A stretch of DNA of 64,000 bases from Paucibacter sp. KBW04 (GTDB taxonomy: Bacteria > Pseudomonadota > Gammaproteobacteria > Burkholderiales > Burkholderiaceae_C): contig NZ_QAJN01000012.1 in assembly GCF_003852425.1 (NCBI RefSeq), forward strand, positions 1 through 64,000, in the 5' to 3' direction. The translations under genes and the position numbers were made by a program. The notes under the pieces were generated by a model. The model was not told the DNA's origin and did not search any database. It saw only the letters and a list, made by a program, of their open reading frames with translations. Positions 36,033 to 45,890 of this stretch are shown one piece after another (positions within the stretch are counted from its first letter, which is position 1; each line of letters begins with the position of its first letter).

Positions 36033-36078
36033 ATGGCGGGTCTTTCCTCATCATGAAATATGAGGCCCGCCATTTTCT
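36033..36078 (+). terminator. Intrinsic terminator after mucD
   Basis: ATGGCGGG (36033-36040) pairs with CCCGCCAT (36066-36073), with an inner CTCAT/ATGAG pairing, followed by a short TTTTCTCT tail. Confidence 0.65.
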
Positions 36079-36251
36079 CTACGCGGGGATCCGCCAAACG
36101 CCCAGAATTTCCGTTTGCAGGCGCTAACTTAGGCTTGTTGGCCAAGGATTCTTGAGCTTGTCGGCTAGAATCGGGGACCGAATTGCACTCTTTGCATGGC
36201 TGACGCGCTGCAAATGAGCTCAAAGCTCAAGAGGCTCCGACGAGCCTAGGC

Positions 36252-36297
36252 TTTTCCACAAGATATCCCTGGTGTCCTGTTGATAAGTTGTTGATAA
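36252..36297. promoter_or_regulatory. Cluster of three DnaA-box-like 9-mers
   Basis: TTTTCCACA (36252-36260) and two tandem copies of TGTTGATAA (36278-36286 and 36289-36297; TTATCAACA on the other strand) each differ by one base from the DnaA box TTATCCACA. They lie 50-120 bp upstream of the promoter before lepA. Confidence 0.4.
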
Positions 36298-36345
36298 CTT
36301 TGATGTTGGCGGGCCGCAACGACCTTGAAAGCCAAGGTTGGGCGG

Positions 36346-36373
36346 TTTCCAGGACAGGGCTTTTCGCTACAAT
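36346..36373 (+). promoter_or_regulatory. Sigma-70 promoter upstream of lepA
   Basis: TTTCCA (36346-36351), a 16-bp spacer, and TACAAT (36368-36373). Transcription would begin near 36380, directly at the first hairpin of the candidate short RNA. Confidence 0.55.
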
Positions 36374-36379
36374 GGAAGC

Positions 36380-36443
36380 CCAACAAGCAGTTGCCATACG
36401 TTTTGTTGGAAGGCGCGTCACCGTTTCGACGTGCCTTTTTTTT
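36380..36443 (+). ncRNA. Candidate short two-hairpin RNA or lepA attenuator
   Basis: CCAACAA (36380-36386) pairs with TTGTTGG (36403-36409). Immediately after, AAGGCGCGTC (36410-36419) pairs with GACGTGCCTT (36428-36437), followed by eight Ts in all (36436-36443). With the promoter just upstream this predicts a terminated RNA of about 64 nt. It may be a small RNA or the leader terminator that limits lepA-lepB expression; lepA starts 106 bp later. Confidence 0.5.
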
Positions 36444-36549
36444 GTTTACGGCACGGCCCCTTCAGGGCCTTCACATCGCTGCGCGATATGAGCCTCCAAC
36501 GCAAGGGCTTGCGCCCTTGTAACTTCCGCTCCGCGCCGCAGAAGACAGC

Positions 36550-38358
36550 ATGAACCACATCCGTAATTTCTCCATCATCGCCCACATCGACCACGGCAAG
36601 AGCACGCTGGCAGATCGCATCATTCAACGCTGTGGAGGTCTGTCGGACCGCGAGATGGAAGCGCAGGTGCTGGACTCGATGGACATCGAGCGCGAGCGCG
36701 GCATCACCATCAAGGCCCAGACTGCTTCTCTGCAGTACAAGGCCAAGGACGGCAAGACCTACAACCTCAATTTGATCGACACCCCCGGGCATGTGGACTT
36801 CTCCTACGAAGTCAGCCGCTCGTTGTCGGCCTGCGAGGGCGCGCTGCTGGTGGTCGACGCCAGCCAGGGCGTGGAGGCGCAGACCGTGGCTAACTGCTAT
36901 ACCGCACTGGATCTGGGCGTGGAAGTGGTGCCGGTGCTGAACAAGATGGACCTGCCCAGTGCAGACCCGGACAACGCCAAGGCCGAGATCGAGGACGTGA
37001 TCGGCATCGACGCCACCGACGCGATTCCTTGCAGCGCCAAGACCGGCATGGGCATCGATGAGATTCTTGAGGCGGTGATCGCGCGCATGCCCCCGCCGCA
37101 AGGCGTGGTCGAGGCGCCCCTGCGCGCCATGATCATCGACAGCTGGTACGACGCCTATGTGGGCGTGGTGATGCTGGTGCGGGTGGTCGACGGCACGTTA
37201 AAGAAGGGCGAGCGCATCCGCATGATGGCCTCCGACGCCGTCTACCCGGCCGAGCATCTGGGCGTGTTCGCGCCCAAGTCCGAGAAGCGTGATCAGCTCA
37301 ATGCGGGTGAGGTGGGCTTTGTCATCGCCGGTATCAAGGAGTTGCAGGCCGCCAAGGTCGGCGACACCATCACGCTGGAAAAGAAGCTGCCCAACAATCT
37401 GGGTCCGGCCGAAGCGGCCTTGCCCGGCTTCAAGGAAATTCAGCCCCAGGTCTTCGCCGGTCTCTACCCGACCGAAGCGAGCGAGTACGACCAGCTGCGT
37501 GATGCGCTGGAAAAGCTCAAGCTCAATGACTCCTCGCTGCGCTACGAGCCCGAGGTGTCGCAAGCCCTGGGCTTTGGCTTCCGCTGCGGCTTCCTGGGCC
37601 TGCTGCATATGGAGATCGTGCAGGAGCGACTGGAGCGCGAGTTTGATCAGGACCTGATCACCACCGCACCCAGCGTGGTTTACGAGGTGCTGCTCAACGA
37701 CGGCACGGTGATCGAGGTTGAGAACCCCTCCAAGATGCCCGAGCTGGGTCTGATGCAGGAGATCCGCGAGCCCATCGTGACCGTGCATCTCTATATGCCG
37801 CAAGACTATGTTGGCCCGGTGATGACCCTGGCCAATCAGAAGCGCGGCAACCAGATCAATATGGCCTACCACGGTCGTCAGGTCATGCTGACCTATGAGA
37901 TGCCGCTGGCCGAAATCGTGCTGGACTTCTTTGACAAGCTCAAGAGCGTCTCGCGCGGCTATGCCTCCATGGACTATGAGTTCAAGGAGTACCGCGCCTC
38001 TGATGTGGTGAAGGTGGACATTCTGATCAACGGCGACCGGGTCGATGCTTTGTCCCTGATCGTGCACCGCCAGCAAAGCCAGTTCCGCGGCCGCGGTGTG
38101 GCCGCCAAGATGCGCGAGCACATTCCGCGTCAGATGTATGACGTGGTGATCCAGGCCGCCATTGGCTCCAACATCATCGCCCGCGAGAACATCAAGGCCT
38201 TGCGTAAAAACGTGCTGGCAAAATGCTACGGCGGTGACATCACGCGTAAGCGCAAGCTGCTCGAAAAGCAGAAGGCCGGCAAGAAGCGCATGAAGCAGGT
38301 GGGCTCCGTGGAAGTGCCGCAGGAAGCCTTCCTGGCCATTCTGCAAGTCGACGATTGA
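36550..38358 (+). CDS. lepA: Elongation factor 4 (LepA GTPase)
   Basis: A 602-residue translational GTPase with G1 [12 protein letters not shown], switch [11 protein letters not shown]4 NKMDLP, and G5 CSAKTG. EF-G-like domains II-III and V and the LepA-specific C-terminal domain ([20 protein letters not shown], then [20 protein letters not shown]) follow. It acts on the ribosome during back-translocation or initiation/assembly under stress. Length is exactly typical. It is the first gene of the lepA-lepB-rnc-era run. Confidence 0.96.
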   Translation: MNHIRNFSIIAHIDHGKSTLADRIIQRCGGLSDREMEAQVLDSMDIERERGITIKAQTASLQYKAKDGKTYNLNLIDTPGHVDFSYEVSRSLSACEGALLVVDASQGVEAQTVANCYTALDLGVEVVPVLNKMDLPSADPDNAKAEIEDVIGIDATDAIPCSAKTGMGIDEILEAVIARMPPPQGVVEAPLRAMIIDSWYDAYVGVVMLVRVVDGTLKKGERIRMMASDAVYPAEHLGVFAPKSEKRDQLNAGEVGFVIAGIKELQAAKVGDTITLEKKLPNNLGPAEAALPGFKEIQPQVFAGLYPTEASEYDQLRDALEKLKLNDSSLRYEPEVSQALGFGFRCGFLGLLHMEIVQERLEREFDQDLITTAPSVVYEVLLNDGTVIEVENPSKMPELGLMQEIREPIVTVHLYMPQDYVGPVMTLANQKRGNQINMAYHGRQVMLTYEMPLAEIVLDFFDKLKSVSRGYASMDYEFKEYRASDVVKVDILINGDRVDALSLIVHRQQSQFRGRGVAAKMREHIPRQMYDVVIQAAIGSNIIARENIKALRKNVLAKCYGGDITRKRKLLEKQKAGKKRMKQVGSVEVPQEAFLAILQVDD

Positions 38359-38394
38359 TCAGCAACCGAACCCTAAAAACGAAGACGACGATTG

Positions 38395-39369
38395 ATGAGT
38401 GCTCTGACCGGAATTCTTTACGCCGTCCTCGCGGCTTACCTGGGCGGCTGGTATACCGGCTACTGGAGCGGCAACTTCTCGCTGCTGCTGTTCATCCTGA
38501 CCATGGTCACGCTGGCCTTCTGGCTGGCTGAGCGATTCCATTTCGCGCCGGCCCGGGCCAAGGCCGCGGCCGACTTGCTGGAGAACGATGCCAAGCGTCG
38601 CCAGACCCTGGCCGCGCAGGGCATTGCCCGCGTCGATGGTGATGTGGAAGTGGCGCGTCAGCAAGTCCTGCAGCAACCCTGGTGGATGGACTGGACCGCA
38701 GGTCTCTTCCCCGTCATCCTGATCGTCTTCCTGCTGCGCTCCTTCTTGTTCGAGCCCTTCAAGATTCCCTCGGGCTCCATGGTGCCGACCCTGCTGGTGG
38801 GCGACCTGATTCTGGTGAACAAGTTCCACTACGGCGTGCGCTTGCCGGTGATCAATAAAAAGATCATCGCCAACAACGAGGTGAAGCGCGGCGACGTGAT
38901 GGTGTTCCGCTTCCCCGAAGACACTAGCGTGGACTTCATCAAACGCGTGGCCGCGATTCCTGGCGACGAGGTCAGCTATCTGAACCAAAAGCTCTACGTC
39001 AACGGCAAGCCCACCGAGGTTCAGCCTCAGGGCGACTTCTACGACGAGAGCTCCATGTCCTACCGTCCGCGCTTCCTGGAGAAGCTGGGCGAGAAGGAGC
39101 ATCAGATGCTGGTGGACCCCAATCGTCACCCGATGTTCCATCCCGATCGCAAGGACGGCCCTTTCCCCTTCCAGGAGAACTGCAAGTACAGCCCCGAGGG
39201 CGTCACCTGCAAGGTGCCGGCGGGCTACTACTACATGCTGGGTGACAACCGCGACAACTCGCGCGACTCCCGCTACTGGGGCTTTGTGCCGGATGAGAAC
39301 ATCGTCGGCAAGGCCTTCTTTGTTTGGATGAATTTCGGTAATCTCAAGCGCATCGGCGCCTTCAACTGA
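38395..39369 (+). CDS. lepB: Signal peptidase I
   Basis: A 324-residue S26 protease with an N-terminal TM helix at about residues 1-45, a second TM near residues 105-120 (LFPVILIVFLLRSFLF), the nucleophile Ser128 in PSGSMVPTLLVGD and the general base Lys183 in FIKRVAAIPGD. The GDNRDNSRDSRYWG box is near the C-terminus. It removes signal peptides at the periplasmic face of the inner membrane. The ATG at 38395 is used; the preceding TTG is part of the same frame. Confidence 0.95.
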   Translation: MSALTGILYAVLAAYLGGWYTGYWSGNFSLLLFILTMVTLAFWLAERFHFAPARAKAAADLLENDAKRRQTLAAQGIARVDGDVEVARQQVLQQPWWMDWTAGLFPVILIVFLLRSFLFEPFKIPSGSMVPTLLVGDLILVNKFHYGVRLPVINKKIIANNEVKRGDVMVFRFPEDTSVDFIKRVAAIPGDEVSYLNQKLYVNGKPTEVQPQGDFYDESSMSYRPRFLEKLGEKEHQMLVDPNRHPMFHPDRKDGPFPFQENCKYSPEGVTCKVPAGYYYMLGDNRDNSRDSRYWGFVPDENIVGKAFFVWMNFGNLKRIGAFN

Positions 39370-39433
39370 GCCGCGCTTGCCTCCCAACCCCCGCTTTTTG
39401 CAGACCCGCTTTCACAACACAGGAAATCCAGTC

Positions 39434-39841
39434 ATGCCTCAGAACGGCCTCGCAGTGACACACCGCCCGCGCACCCTGGCTTCGGCCCCGGCTCGGGCAG
39501 GGCAGCGCGGTATCAGCCTGTTTGGGCTTTTGTTTTGGGGCGTGATCTTGGCTTTTGTGGGTGTGCTGGCAGCGCGCGTCTTCCCCACGGTGCTGGAGTA
39601 CTACACCATCCAGCGCGTCATCAATCGCATCGCGAGCGAGAACCCGGCCACCGTGCCGGCCGTGCGCGCCGATTTCGAGCGGGCCCGCCAGATTGAGTAT
39701 TCCATCGTCAGCATCACAGCCTCCGACCTCGAAGTTGGCAAGGAAAACGACAAGGTCAAGATCAGCTTTGCCTACGACAAGCAGATCCCCTTGATGGGCC
39801 CGGCGTATCTGCTGATCAAGTACGAGGGCAGCTCGCGTTGA
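39434..39841 (+). CDS. DUF4845 membrane protein
   Basis: About 135 residues with one N-terminal TM helix (GISLFGLLFWGVILAFVGVLAARVFP) and a periplasmic domain containing PTVLEYYTIQRVINRIA. These are features of the DUF4845 family that commonly lies between lepB and rnc in betaproteobacteria. Function unknown; its steady place suggests a link with protein export or membrane processing. The ATG at 39434 follows AGGAAA; the frame is open from a TTG at 39377. Confidence 0.85.
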   Translation: MPQNGLAVTHRPRTLASAPARAGQRGISLFGLLFWGVILAFVGVLAARVFPTVLEYYTIQRVINRIASENPATVPAVRADFERARQIEYSIVSITASDLEVGKENDKVKISFAYDKQIPLMGPAYLLIKYEGSSR

Positions 39842-39878
39842 CCCCCAGTCTTTCGGAATTGATTTTGTTTCAGTCGCC

Positions 39879-40595
39879 ATGAATCCGCAGCTCGCCTCTC
39901 TTCAGCAACGCCTGGGTTATCGCTTTAGCCAGCCTGAGCTGCTGACCCGTGCGCTGACGCATCGCAGCTTTGGTGCGGACCATAACGAGCGCCTGGAGTT
40001 CCTCGGCGACGCGGTGCTGAGCCTGGCCGTCTCCAGCCTGCTGTACGAGCGCTTTGCCGGTTCGGACGAAGGTGACCTGACCCGCATCCGCGCGCATATG
40101 GTGCGCGAGGACAGCCTGCACCGCCTGGCCCTGAGCCTGGATTTGCCTCGGGTTGTGCGCCTCTCGGAAGGCGAGGCCAAGGGCGGTGGCGCGCAGCGCG
40201 CCTCCATCCTGGCCGATGCGGTCGAGGCCTTGATCGGTGCCACCTTTGTCGACGGCGGCTATGCCCCGGCGCTGGAGCTGGTGCGCAAGCTCCTGTCCGA
40301 TGTCATCAACCAGGCCGCGCAGGCCGGTGGTGGGGAGAACTGGGGCAAGGACGCCAAGACGGCTTTGCAAGAATGGTTGCAGGCCCGCCGACTGGCCGTG
40401 CCCAGCTACACCATCACCGAAACCCGTGGCCAGGCCCATGCCCAGACCTTTGAGGTCGAGTGCGCCGTGCCTTCCCTGAGTTTGAGCCGTAAAGGCGAGG
40501 GGCGTTCGCGCCGCGTCGCCGAACAGGATGCGGCCCGCCGCATGCTGGATGAATTGATTGCACGCGACAAGCCAGGCTCAGGCCTGCGAGATTGA
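39879..40595 (+). CDS. rnc: Ribonuclease III
   Basis: A 238-residue endonuclease for double-stranded RNA with the catalytic signature NERLEFLGDAVLSL, a second acidic cluster ADAVEALIGATFVDGG, and a C-terminal dsRNA-binding domain (about residues 160-230; DAKTALQEWLQARRL, SRRVAEQDAARRML). It processes rRNA precursors and many mRNAs. It starts 37 bp after the DUF4845 gene and precedes era, the usual rnc-era pair. Confidence 0.95.
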   Translation: MNPQLASLQQRLGYRFSQPELLTRALTHRSFGADHNERLEFLGDAVLSLAVSSLLYERFAGSDEGDLTRIRAHMVREDSLHRLALSLDLPRVVRLSEGEAKGGGAQRASILADAVEALIGATFVDGGYAPALELVRKLLSDVINQAAQAGGGENWGKDAKTALQEWLQARRLAVPSYTITETRGQAHAQTFEVECAVPSLSLSRKGEGRSRRVAEQDAARRMLDELIARDKPGSGLRD

Positions 40596-40714
40596 TGCCT
40601 GCCTCCCCGCCTAGCTCACCCCTGCTGCAGCCTGCCCACCGGCCGGCCAGCGCTCAGGGTGGCGCCGAGGCGGCCCCTAAGTTTTTCTGAGAGCGGCCAC
40701 AAGCCGTCCACCCC

Positions 40715-41647
40715 ATGACCGAATCCACCCTGCCTCCCGTCACCCCCAGCGGAGAGGGCCAAGAGCCTGCCCAGCGTTGCGGCCTGATCGCCATCGTGGG
40801 CCGCCCCAATGTGGGCAAGTCCACCCTGCTCAATGCCCTGGTGGGGCAAAAGGTCAGCATCACCTCGGACAAGGCTCAGACCACCCGCCACCGCATCACC
40901 GGCGTGCGCACGGTCGATGAAGCGCAGTTCGTCTTCGTCGACACCCCCGGCTTCCAGATGAAGCACAACGCGGCTCTGAACCGCAATCTGAACCGCACGG
41001 TGCACAGCGTGCTGGGTGATGTGGACCTGGTTCTTTACGTGCTGGAAGCCGGCCGTTTCGGCCTGGACGATGCCAAGGTCTTGTCCCTGCTGCCGGAAGA
41101 CAAGCCGGTGGTGATGATCGCCAACAAGCTGGACGCCGTGAACCGCCGCGCCGAGCTGGCACCTTGGCTCAAGAGCATGCAGGAGCGGCGCAACTTCGCC
41201 GAGTTCGTGCCGCTCTCGGCCAAGAAAGAGGCCGATGTGGCGCGGCTGTTCAAGATCCTCAAGCCCTATCTGCCCGAGCAGGGCTGGTTCTACGAAGAGG
41301 ACGCACTGACCGATCGCTCAGAGAAATTCCTGGCCAGCGAAATCATCCGCGAGAAGCTGTTCCGCCTGACCGGCGATGAGCTGCCTTACACCTCCACCGT
41401 CGTGATCGACAAATGGGAAGACGAGGGCGAGCTGCGCCGCATCTCCGCCTCCATCGTGGTGGAGAAAGACGCCCACAAGGGCATGATCATCGGCCAGGGC
41501 GGTGAGCGCCTGAAGCGCATCGGCTCCGAGGCCCGCCAAGAGCTGGAGCATCTCATGGACGGCCGTGTCTTCCTGGAGTTGTGGGTCAAGGTCCGCTCCG
41601 GCTGGGCCGACACCGAAGAGCATCTGCGCTCCTACGGCTACGAGTAA
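40715..41647 (+). CDS. era: GTPase Era
   Basis: A 310-residue protein with G1 [13 protein letters not shown]3 DTPGFQ, G4 NKLD, G5 SAKK, and a C-terminal KH domain ([24 protein letters not shown], with the GXXG loop). Era binds the 16S rRNA 3' end in 30S maturation. A roughly 20-residue N-terminal tail precedes G1. The 119-bp space after rnc shows no gene; recO starts 18 bp after the stop. Confidence 0.95.
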   Translation: MTESTLPPVTPSGEGQEPAQRCGLIAIVGRPNVGKSTLLNALVGQKVSITSDKAQTTRHRITGVRTVDEAQFVFVDTPGFQMKHNAALNRNLNRTVHSVLGDVDLVLYVLEAGRFGLDDAKVLSLLPEDKPVVMIANKLDAVNRRAELAPWLKSMQERRNFAEFVPLSAKKEADVARLFKILKPYLPEQGWFYEEDALTDRSEKFLASEIIREKLFRLTGDELPYTSTVVIDKWEDEGELRRISASIVVEKDAHKGMIIGQGGERLKRIGSEARQELEHLMDGRVFLELWVKVRSGWADTEEHLRSYGYE

Positions 41648-41665
41648 AGCCTTCTCGCTGCCCTG

Positions 41666-42445
41666 ATGGCCCGCGTTGCCCGCCCACCGGCCGTTCAACA
41701 AGCCTTCGTCCTGCATCAGTACGACTGGAGTGAGACCAGCCTGGTGTTGGACTTGTTCACCCGCGAGCAGGGCCGTATCGCCGTGGTCGCCAAGGGCGCC
41801 AAACGGCCGTACTCGCAGCTGCGCGCCGTGCTCCTGCCTTTTCAGCGCATCCAGGTGACCTTGTCCAAGCCGGGCAAGACCTCGGATGGCGGCAGCGCCG
41901 AGGTCGTGACCCTGCGCGGGGCCGAATGGGCCGGCGGCATGACCTTGCCCACCGGTGCCGCGCTGTTCTCTGGTTATTACCTCAACGAGCTGCTGCTCAA
42001 GTTGCTGGCTCGGCAGGACCCGCACCCCCAGCTCTTCGACGCTTACGCCGACACCATTCCTCAGCTGCATGCGCAGGAAGATGCGCAATCGCAAGCCGCC
42101 TTGCGCGCTTTTGAGCTGCGCCTGTTGCTGGAGATTGGCCTGCTGCCCGATCTGAGCCTGTCCACCATCACCCAGGCGCCGCTGGATGCGGGCCGGAGCT
42201 ATATGCTTAGCGCCGAAGCTGGCGTCTTGCCCCATGCCGGCGAGGCCGCGGCCTTCAGCGGCGCCAGCCTGATTCAGCTGCAAGCCGCCCTGCTGCATGG
42301 CAGCAGCGCCGCCCTGCAATATGCCTGTGGGTCTTGCTTAGCCCCGCTGCGCCAAAGCCTGCGCAGCCTGCTTCACTATCATCTGGGCCAAAAGCCCTTG
42401 CGCACCCGCCAGGTGATGGTGGATGTGCAAAAGCTCATCGATTGA
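41666..42445 (+). CDS. recO: DNA repair protein RecO
   Basis: A 259-residue RecF-pathway mediator that anneals single strands and loads RecA with RecR. The N-terminal OB-fold (QAFVLHQYDWSETSLVLDLFTREQGRIAVVAKGAK) and the helical C-terminal domain are present; the zinc-finger cysteines are mostly absent (only CGSC near residue 215), as in many betaproteobacterial RecO. It follows era closely and precedes pdxJ, the usual order. Confidence 0.92.
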   Translation: MARVARPPAVQQAFVLHQYDWSETSLVLDLFTREQGRIAVVAKGAKRPYSQLRAVLLPFQRIQVTLSKPGKTSDGGSAEVVTLRGAEWAGGMTLPTGAALFSGYYLNELLLKLLARQDPHPQLFDAYADTIPQLHAQEDAQSQAALRAFELRLLLEIGLLPDLSLSTITQAPLDAGRSYMLSAEAGVLPHAGEAAAFSGASLIQLQAALLHGSSAALQYACGSCLAPLRQSLRSLLHYHLGQKPLRTRQVMVDVQKLID

Positions 42446-42478
42446 TCGAACGACACGCTGTAGAAAAGAAAGCCACCT

Positions 42479-43276
42479 ATGAATCCCTTGGTCGCCCCCG
42501 AGTCCAGCTCCCACCATGCCGCCGGCGGCCGCTGCGCCTTGTCGGTCAACGTCAACAAGGTGGCCTTGCTGCGCAATACCCGCCATCTGGGCATCCCCAG
42601 CGTTGTGCGCGCGGCCGAGGCCTGTTTGCTGGCCGGGGCGCAAGGCATCACCGTGCACCCGCGGCCCGACGCCCGCCACATCCGCACGCAGGACGTGCAT
42701 AACTTGGCCGAGCTGCTGCGTCGCGACTGGCCGCAGGTGGAATACAACATCGAGGGGAACCCGACCCAGAACCTGATGGACTTTGTGCGTGAGCTGCGCC
42801 CTCATCAGGTCACTTTTGTGCCCGATAGCGAAGACCAGTTCACCTCCGACCACGGCTGGCAATTCCCTGCCGATCTGGAGCGCCTGGCGCCTCTGGTGGC
42901 CGAGGCCAAGGCCCTGGGCGTTCGCGTCAGCTTGTTCATGGACCCTGTGCCCGAGGCCATGGCCTTTGTGGCGCAGTTGGGTGCTGATCGGGTGGAGCTT
43001 TACACCGAGACCTTCGCCAGCTCTTATGGCACAGAGGCCCAAGCCGCCGTGCTGGCCGGCTTCACCCGCACGGCCGAAGCGGCCTTGGCCGTGGGTCTGG
43101 GCGTGAACGCCGGCCATGATTTGAATCGCGACAACCTAACGGCATTCCTGCGCGCCGTGCCCGGCGTGCAAGAGGTCTCCATCGGCCACGCCTTGATCGC
43201 CGACGCCTTGGAGCTGGGCTATACCGAGACCGTACGCGAGTACCAGCGCTGCATTCAAAAGGCCTACCTCGGATGA
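42479..43276 (+). CDS. pdxJ: Pyridoxine 5'-phosphate synthase
   Basis: PdxJ joins 3-amino-2-oxopropyl phosphate and 1-deoxyxylulose-5-phosphate in vitamin B6 synthesis. The TIM-barrel motifs LSVNVNKVALLRNTR, GITVHPRPDARHI, EYNIEGNPTQ, FVPD, and GVNAGHDLNRDNL are all present, with the catalytic His/Glu positions. At 265 residues it has a short N-terminal extension. It overlaps the next gene by 4 bp. Confidence 0.95.
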   Translation: MNPLVAPESSSHHAAGGRCALSVNVNKVALLRNTRHLGIPSVVRAAEACLLAGAQGITVHPRPDARHIRTQDVHNLAELLRRDWPQVEYNIEGNPTQNLMDFVRELRPHQVTFVPDSEDQFTSDHGWQFPADLERLAPLVAEAKALGVRVSLFMDPVPEAMAFVAQLGADRVELYTETFASSYGTEAQAAVLAGFTRTAEAALAVGLGVNAGHDLNRDNLTAFLRAVPGVQEVSIGHALIADALELGYTETVREYQRCIQKAYLG

Positions 43277-43809
43277 ACTTCTTTGCTGCTACGCAGATGC
43301 GGCCGGGTCGGCCCGCTGACGCGCCGCGCATCGCGGCCTTGGCGCGCTGGGTTTGGCTGAGCAGCTATGCCGATCAAGGCGTCAACGAGGCCTCAGCGGC
43401 CTATTTGCGCGAGGCCTTTGACGAGCAGGCCCTGCGCCGCGCCCTCGATCTGGGTCGCCACTGGGTGCTGGAGCAGGGCGAGATGCTGCAAGGCTGGGCC
43501 CAGCTCAGCGAGGCCACTGAGTGCCCGGCGGAGCTGCCCCAGGGCAGTGAGTCGGCCGTGGAGTTGCAGCGTCTCTACATCGCCCCGCCTTGCGTGGGCC
43601 ATGGCCTGGGTGCCCGCCTGCTGCGTCAGGCGCGGCAGGAATGGCCCGAGCGAGCGCTCTGGCTCAGCAGCTGGGAAGGCAATACGGGGGCCCTGCGTTT
43701 TTATCGCCGTGAGGGTGCGCAGCTGTGGGGCGAGAGCTGGTTCGAGCTGGATGGCCAGCGCCATCGCAATGAGGTCCTGGGCTGGCCGGCGCTGGAGCAA
43801 AGCGCATGA
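43273..43809 (+). CDS. GNAT-family N-acetyltransferase
   Basis: A 178-residue single GNAT domain with the acetyl-CoA loop ([21 protein letters not shown], including the R/Q-X-X-G-X-G/A-like GHGLGA) and the C-terminal [17 protein letters not shown]. Substrate unknown. The gene is translationally coupled with pdxJ and acpS by 4-bp overlaps on both sides. Confidence 0.85.
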   Translation: MNFFAATQMRPGRPADAPRIAALARWVWLSSYADQGVNEASAAYLREAFDEQALRRALDLGRHWVLEQGEMLQGWAQLSEATECPAELPQGSESAVELQRLYIAPPCVGHGLGARLLRQARQEWPERALWLSSWEGNTGALRFYRREGAQLWGESWFELDGQRHRNEVLGWPALEQSA

Positions 43810-44201
43810 TTTACGGCATAGGCACCGACATCTGCGACATCCGCCGCATCCGCGAAACCTTGGCGCGGCGCGGTGAGCGCTTTGCCGAGAAGGTCTTGGG
43901 CCCGCATGAGCTGGCGGTGTTCCGCGAGCGCAGCGAGCGCGTGCCAGCGCGCGGCATCAGCTATCTGGCCACCCGCTTCTCGGCCAAGGAAGCCTTCTCC
44001 AAGGCGATTGGTATGGGCATGCGCATGCCTATGACCTGGCGCGACTGCGAGATCGTCAAGGCCGTCAGCGGCAAGCCCGAGATCCGTCTGCATGGCGAGT
44101 TAGCAATCTGGTTTGAGGCCAAGGGCTTGAAGGCGCATGTCAGCGTGACCGACGAAACCGAATATGCCGCCGCCTTTGTGGTGGTGGAAACGAAAGATTG
44201 A
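43806..44201 (+). CDS. acpS: Holo-[acyl-carrier-protein] synthase
   Basis: A 131-residue phosphopantetheinyl transferase that activates ACP from CoA. Metal and substrate motifs are [14 protein letters not shown] with the first Asp and [13 protein letters not shown] with the Glu/Lys. The enzyme is trimeric in relatives. It overlaps the GNAT gene by 4 bp, and its stop overlaps the nagZ start. Confidence 0.94.
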   Translation: MIYGIGTDICDIRRIRETLARRGERFAEKVLGPHELAVFRERSERVPARGISYLATRFSAKEAFSKAIGMGMRMPMTWRDCEIVKAVSGKPEIRLHGELAIWFEAKGLKAHVSVTDETEYAAAFVVVETKD

Positions 44202-45292
44202 TGAAGATGCAAGACACTCCCCACGCCCCCGTGGTGCTCGACGTCGCGGGCCTCGCCCTGACCGAAGTCGAGGCGCAGCGCCTCACCCACCCGCTGGTCG
44301 GTGGCCTGATTTTGTTCGCGCGCAATTTTGAGAGCCGCGCCCAGCTGGTGGCGCTGACCTCCAGCATCAAGGCGATTCGCCCCGACATCTTGATCGCCGT
44401 CGACCACGAGGGCGGCCGGGTGCAGCGCTTCCGCAGCGACGGCTTTACCCATTTGCCTGCCATGCGCGCGCTTGGCGAGTTATGGATGAAGGACGCCATG
44501 CGCGCCACCGAGGCCGCCACCGCCAGCGGCTTTGTGCTGGCGGCCGAGTTGCGCGCCTGCGGTGTGGACTTCAGCTTCACGCCGGTGCTGGATCTGGATC
44601 ATCAAGACGCGGCCGGCGCCTCGCTCAGCCGCGTCATCGGCGAGCGCGCTTTTCATAGCGACCCGCGGGTGGTCAGCGTCCTGGCCAAGAGCCTGATGCA
44701 AGGCCTGCTGCTGGCGGGCATGAGCAGCTGTGGCAAACATTTCCCCGGCCACGGTTTTGTGGCGGCCGACAGCCACGTCGATGTGCCGGTGGACAAACGC
44801 AGCCTCAAAGCCATTCTGGCGGCGGATGCCAAGCCTTTTGAGTGGCTGTCCCTGAGCCTTTCGGCCGTGATGCCCGCCCATGTGATCTACCCCAAGGTCG
44901 ATAGCCGCCCGGCCGGCTTTAGCCGTCGCTGGCTGCAAGAAGTGCTGCGCGAGCGCCTGGGCTTTGGCGGCGCCATCTTCAGCGACGACCTAGGCATGGC
45001 GGGTGCCCGCGTGCTGGAAGGCCGGGCGATCGGCTACACCGAGGCGGCCCTGGCTGCGCTCGACGCGGGTTGTGATCTGGTGCTGCTGTGCAATCAATCG
45101 GCGGTGGAGGGCGGTGCTGCCATCGACGAGTTGCTGGCTGGCCTGAGCCAGGCGCAGGCCTCAGGGCGCTGGACACCCGAGCCGGATAGCGAATCCCGCC
45201 GCCTGGATCTGCTGCCCCAGACCGTGCCCCTGACCTGGGATGAATTGATGCGCAATCCGCGCTATCTGGCGGCGGTCGAACGCCTGGCCTGA
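44201..45292 (+). CDS. nagZ: Beta-N-acetylhexosaminidase NagZ
   Basis: A family GH3 enzyme (about 363 residues) that removes GlcNAc from anhydro-muropeptides in cell-wall recycling. Visible are the barrel motifs [32 protein letters not shown], the catalytic-loop motif [20 protein letters not shown] containing the acid/base His, and [11 protein letters not shown] with the nucleophile Asp. Start is taken as the ATG overlapping the acpS stop (TGATG); a second ATG is two codons later. Confidence 0.94.
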   Translation: MKMQDTPHAPVVLDVAGLALTEVEAQRLTHPLVGGLILFARNFESRAQLVALTSSIKAIRPDILIAVDHEGGRVQRFRSDGFTHLPAMRALGELWMKDAMRATEAATASGFVLAAELRACGVDFSFTPVLDLDHQDAAGASLSRVIGERAFHSDPRVVSVLAKSLMQGLLLAGMSSCGKHFPGHGFVAADSHVDVPVDKRSLKAILAADAKPFEWLSLSLSAVMPAHVIYPKVDSRPAGFSRRWLQEVLRERLGFGGAIFSDDLGMAGARVLEGRAIGYTEAALAALDAGCDLVLLCNQSAVEGGAAIDELLAGLSQAQASGRWTPEPDSESRRLDLLPQTVPLTWDELMRNPRYLAAVERLA

Positions 45293-45374
45293 GGCCTTGG
45301 GAGTAATCGCCCGTGCTCGGCAAGGCCTTGCTGCCTGGTGTACTTTCGGGCCTGGTCAAGTGAGGACAAACGAC

Positions 45375-45890
45375 ATGAGCAGTTTTGAAAAAGCCATACT
45401 CGCCGGCGGTTGCTTCTGGGGCATGCAGGATCTTGTGCGCAAAATGCCCGGCGTCATCAGCACGCGCGTGGGCTATAGCGGCGGCGATGTGCCCAACGCC
45501 ACTTACCGCAATCACGGCAGCCATGCCGAGGTGCTGGAGGTTCTGTTTGACCCCATGCGCCTGAGCTTTCGTGAGCTGCTGGAGTTCTTCTTCCAGATCC
45601 ACGACCCCACCACGCCCATGCGCCAGGGCAATGACCTCGGCAGTTCCTACCGCTCGGCGATTTTTTACACCTCCGATGAGCAAAAGCGGGTGGCGCTGAA
45701 CACCATCGCCGACGTCGAGGCCTCGGGACTCTGGCCCGGCAAGGTGGTGACGGAGCTGGCCCCCGCCGGCCCCTTCTGGGAAGCCGAGCCCGAGCACCAG
45801 GACTATCTGCTGCGCAAACCCGATGGCTACACCTGCCACTTTGTGCGGCTGGGCTGGAAGCTGCCCAAGCGTCAAAGTTCAGCGGAATGA
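45375..45890 (+). CDS. msrA: Peptide methionine sulfoxide reductase A
   Basis: A 171-residue enzyme that repairs methionine-S-sulfoxide. The active site [10 protein letters not shown] lies at about residues 12-21. Conserved [24 protein letters not shown] and [21 protein letters not shown] follow. The frame is open upstream to 45297, but the ATG at 45375 is preceded by GAGGA and matches the family start. It overlaps selO by 4 bp. Confidence 0.93.
   Translation: MSSFEKAILAGGCFWGMQDLVRKMPGVISTRVGYSGGDVPNATYRNHGSHAEVLEVLFDPMRLSFRELLEFFFQIHDPTTPMRQGNDLGSSYRSAIFYTSDEQKRVALNTIADVEASGLWPGKVVTELAPAGPFWEAEPEHQDYLLRKPDGYTCHFVRLGWKLPKRQSSAE

Noticed and set aside
36252-36297. Chromosomal origin of replication at the DnaA-like boxes
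   Set aside because: Only three imperfect boxes, no AT-rich unwinding region, and none of dnaA, dnaN, gyrB, parA or rpmH nearby.
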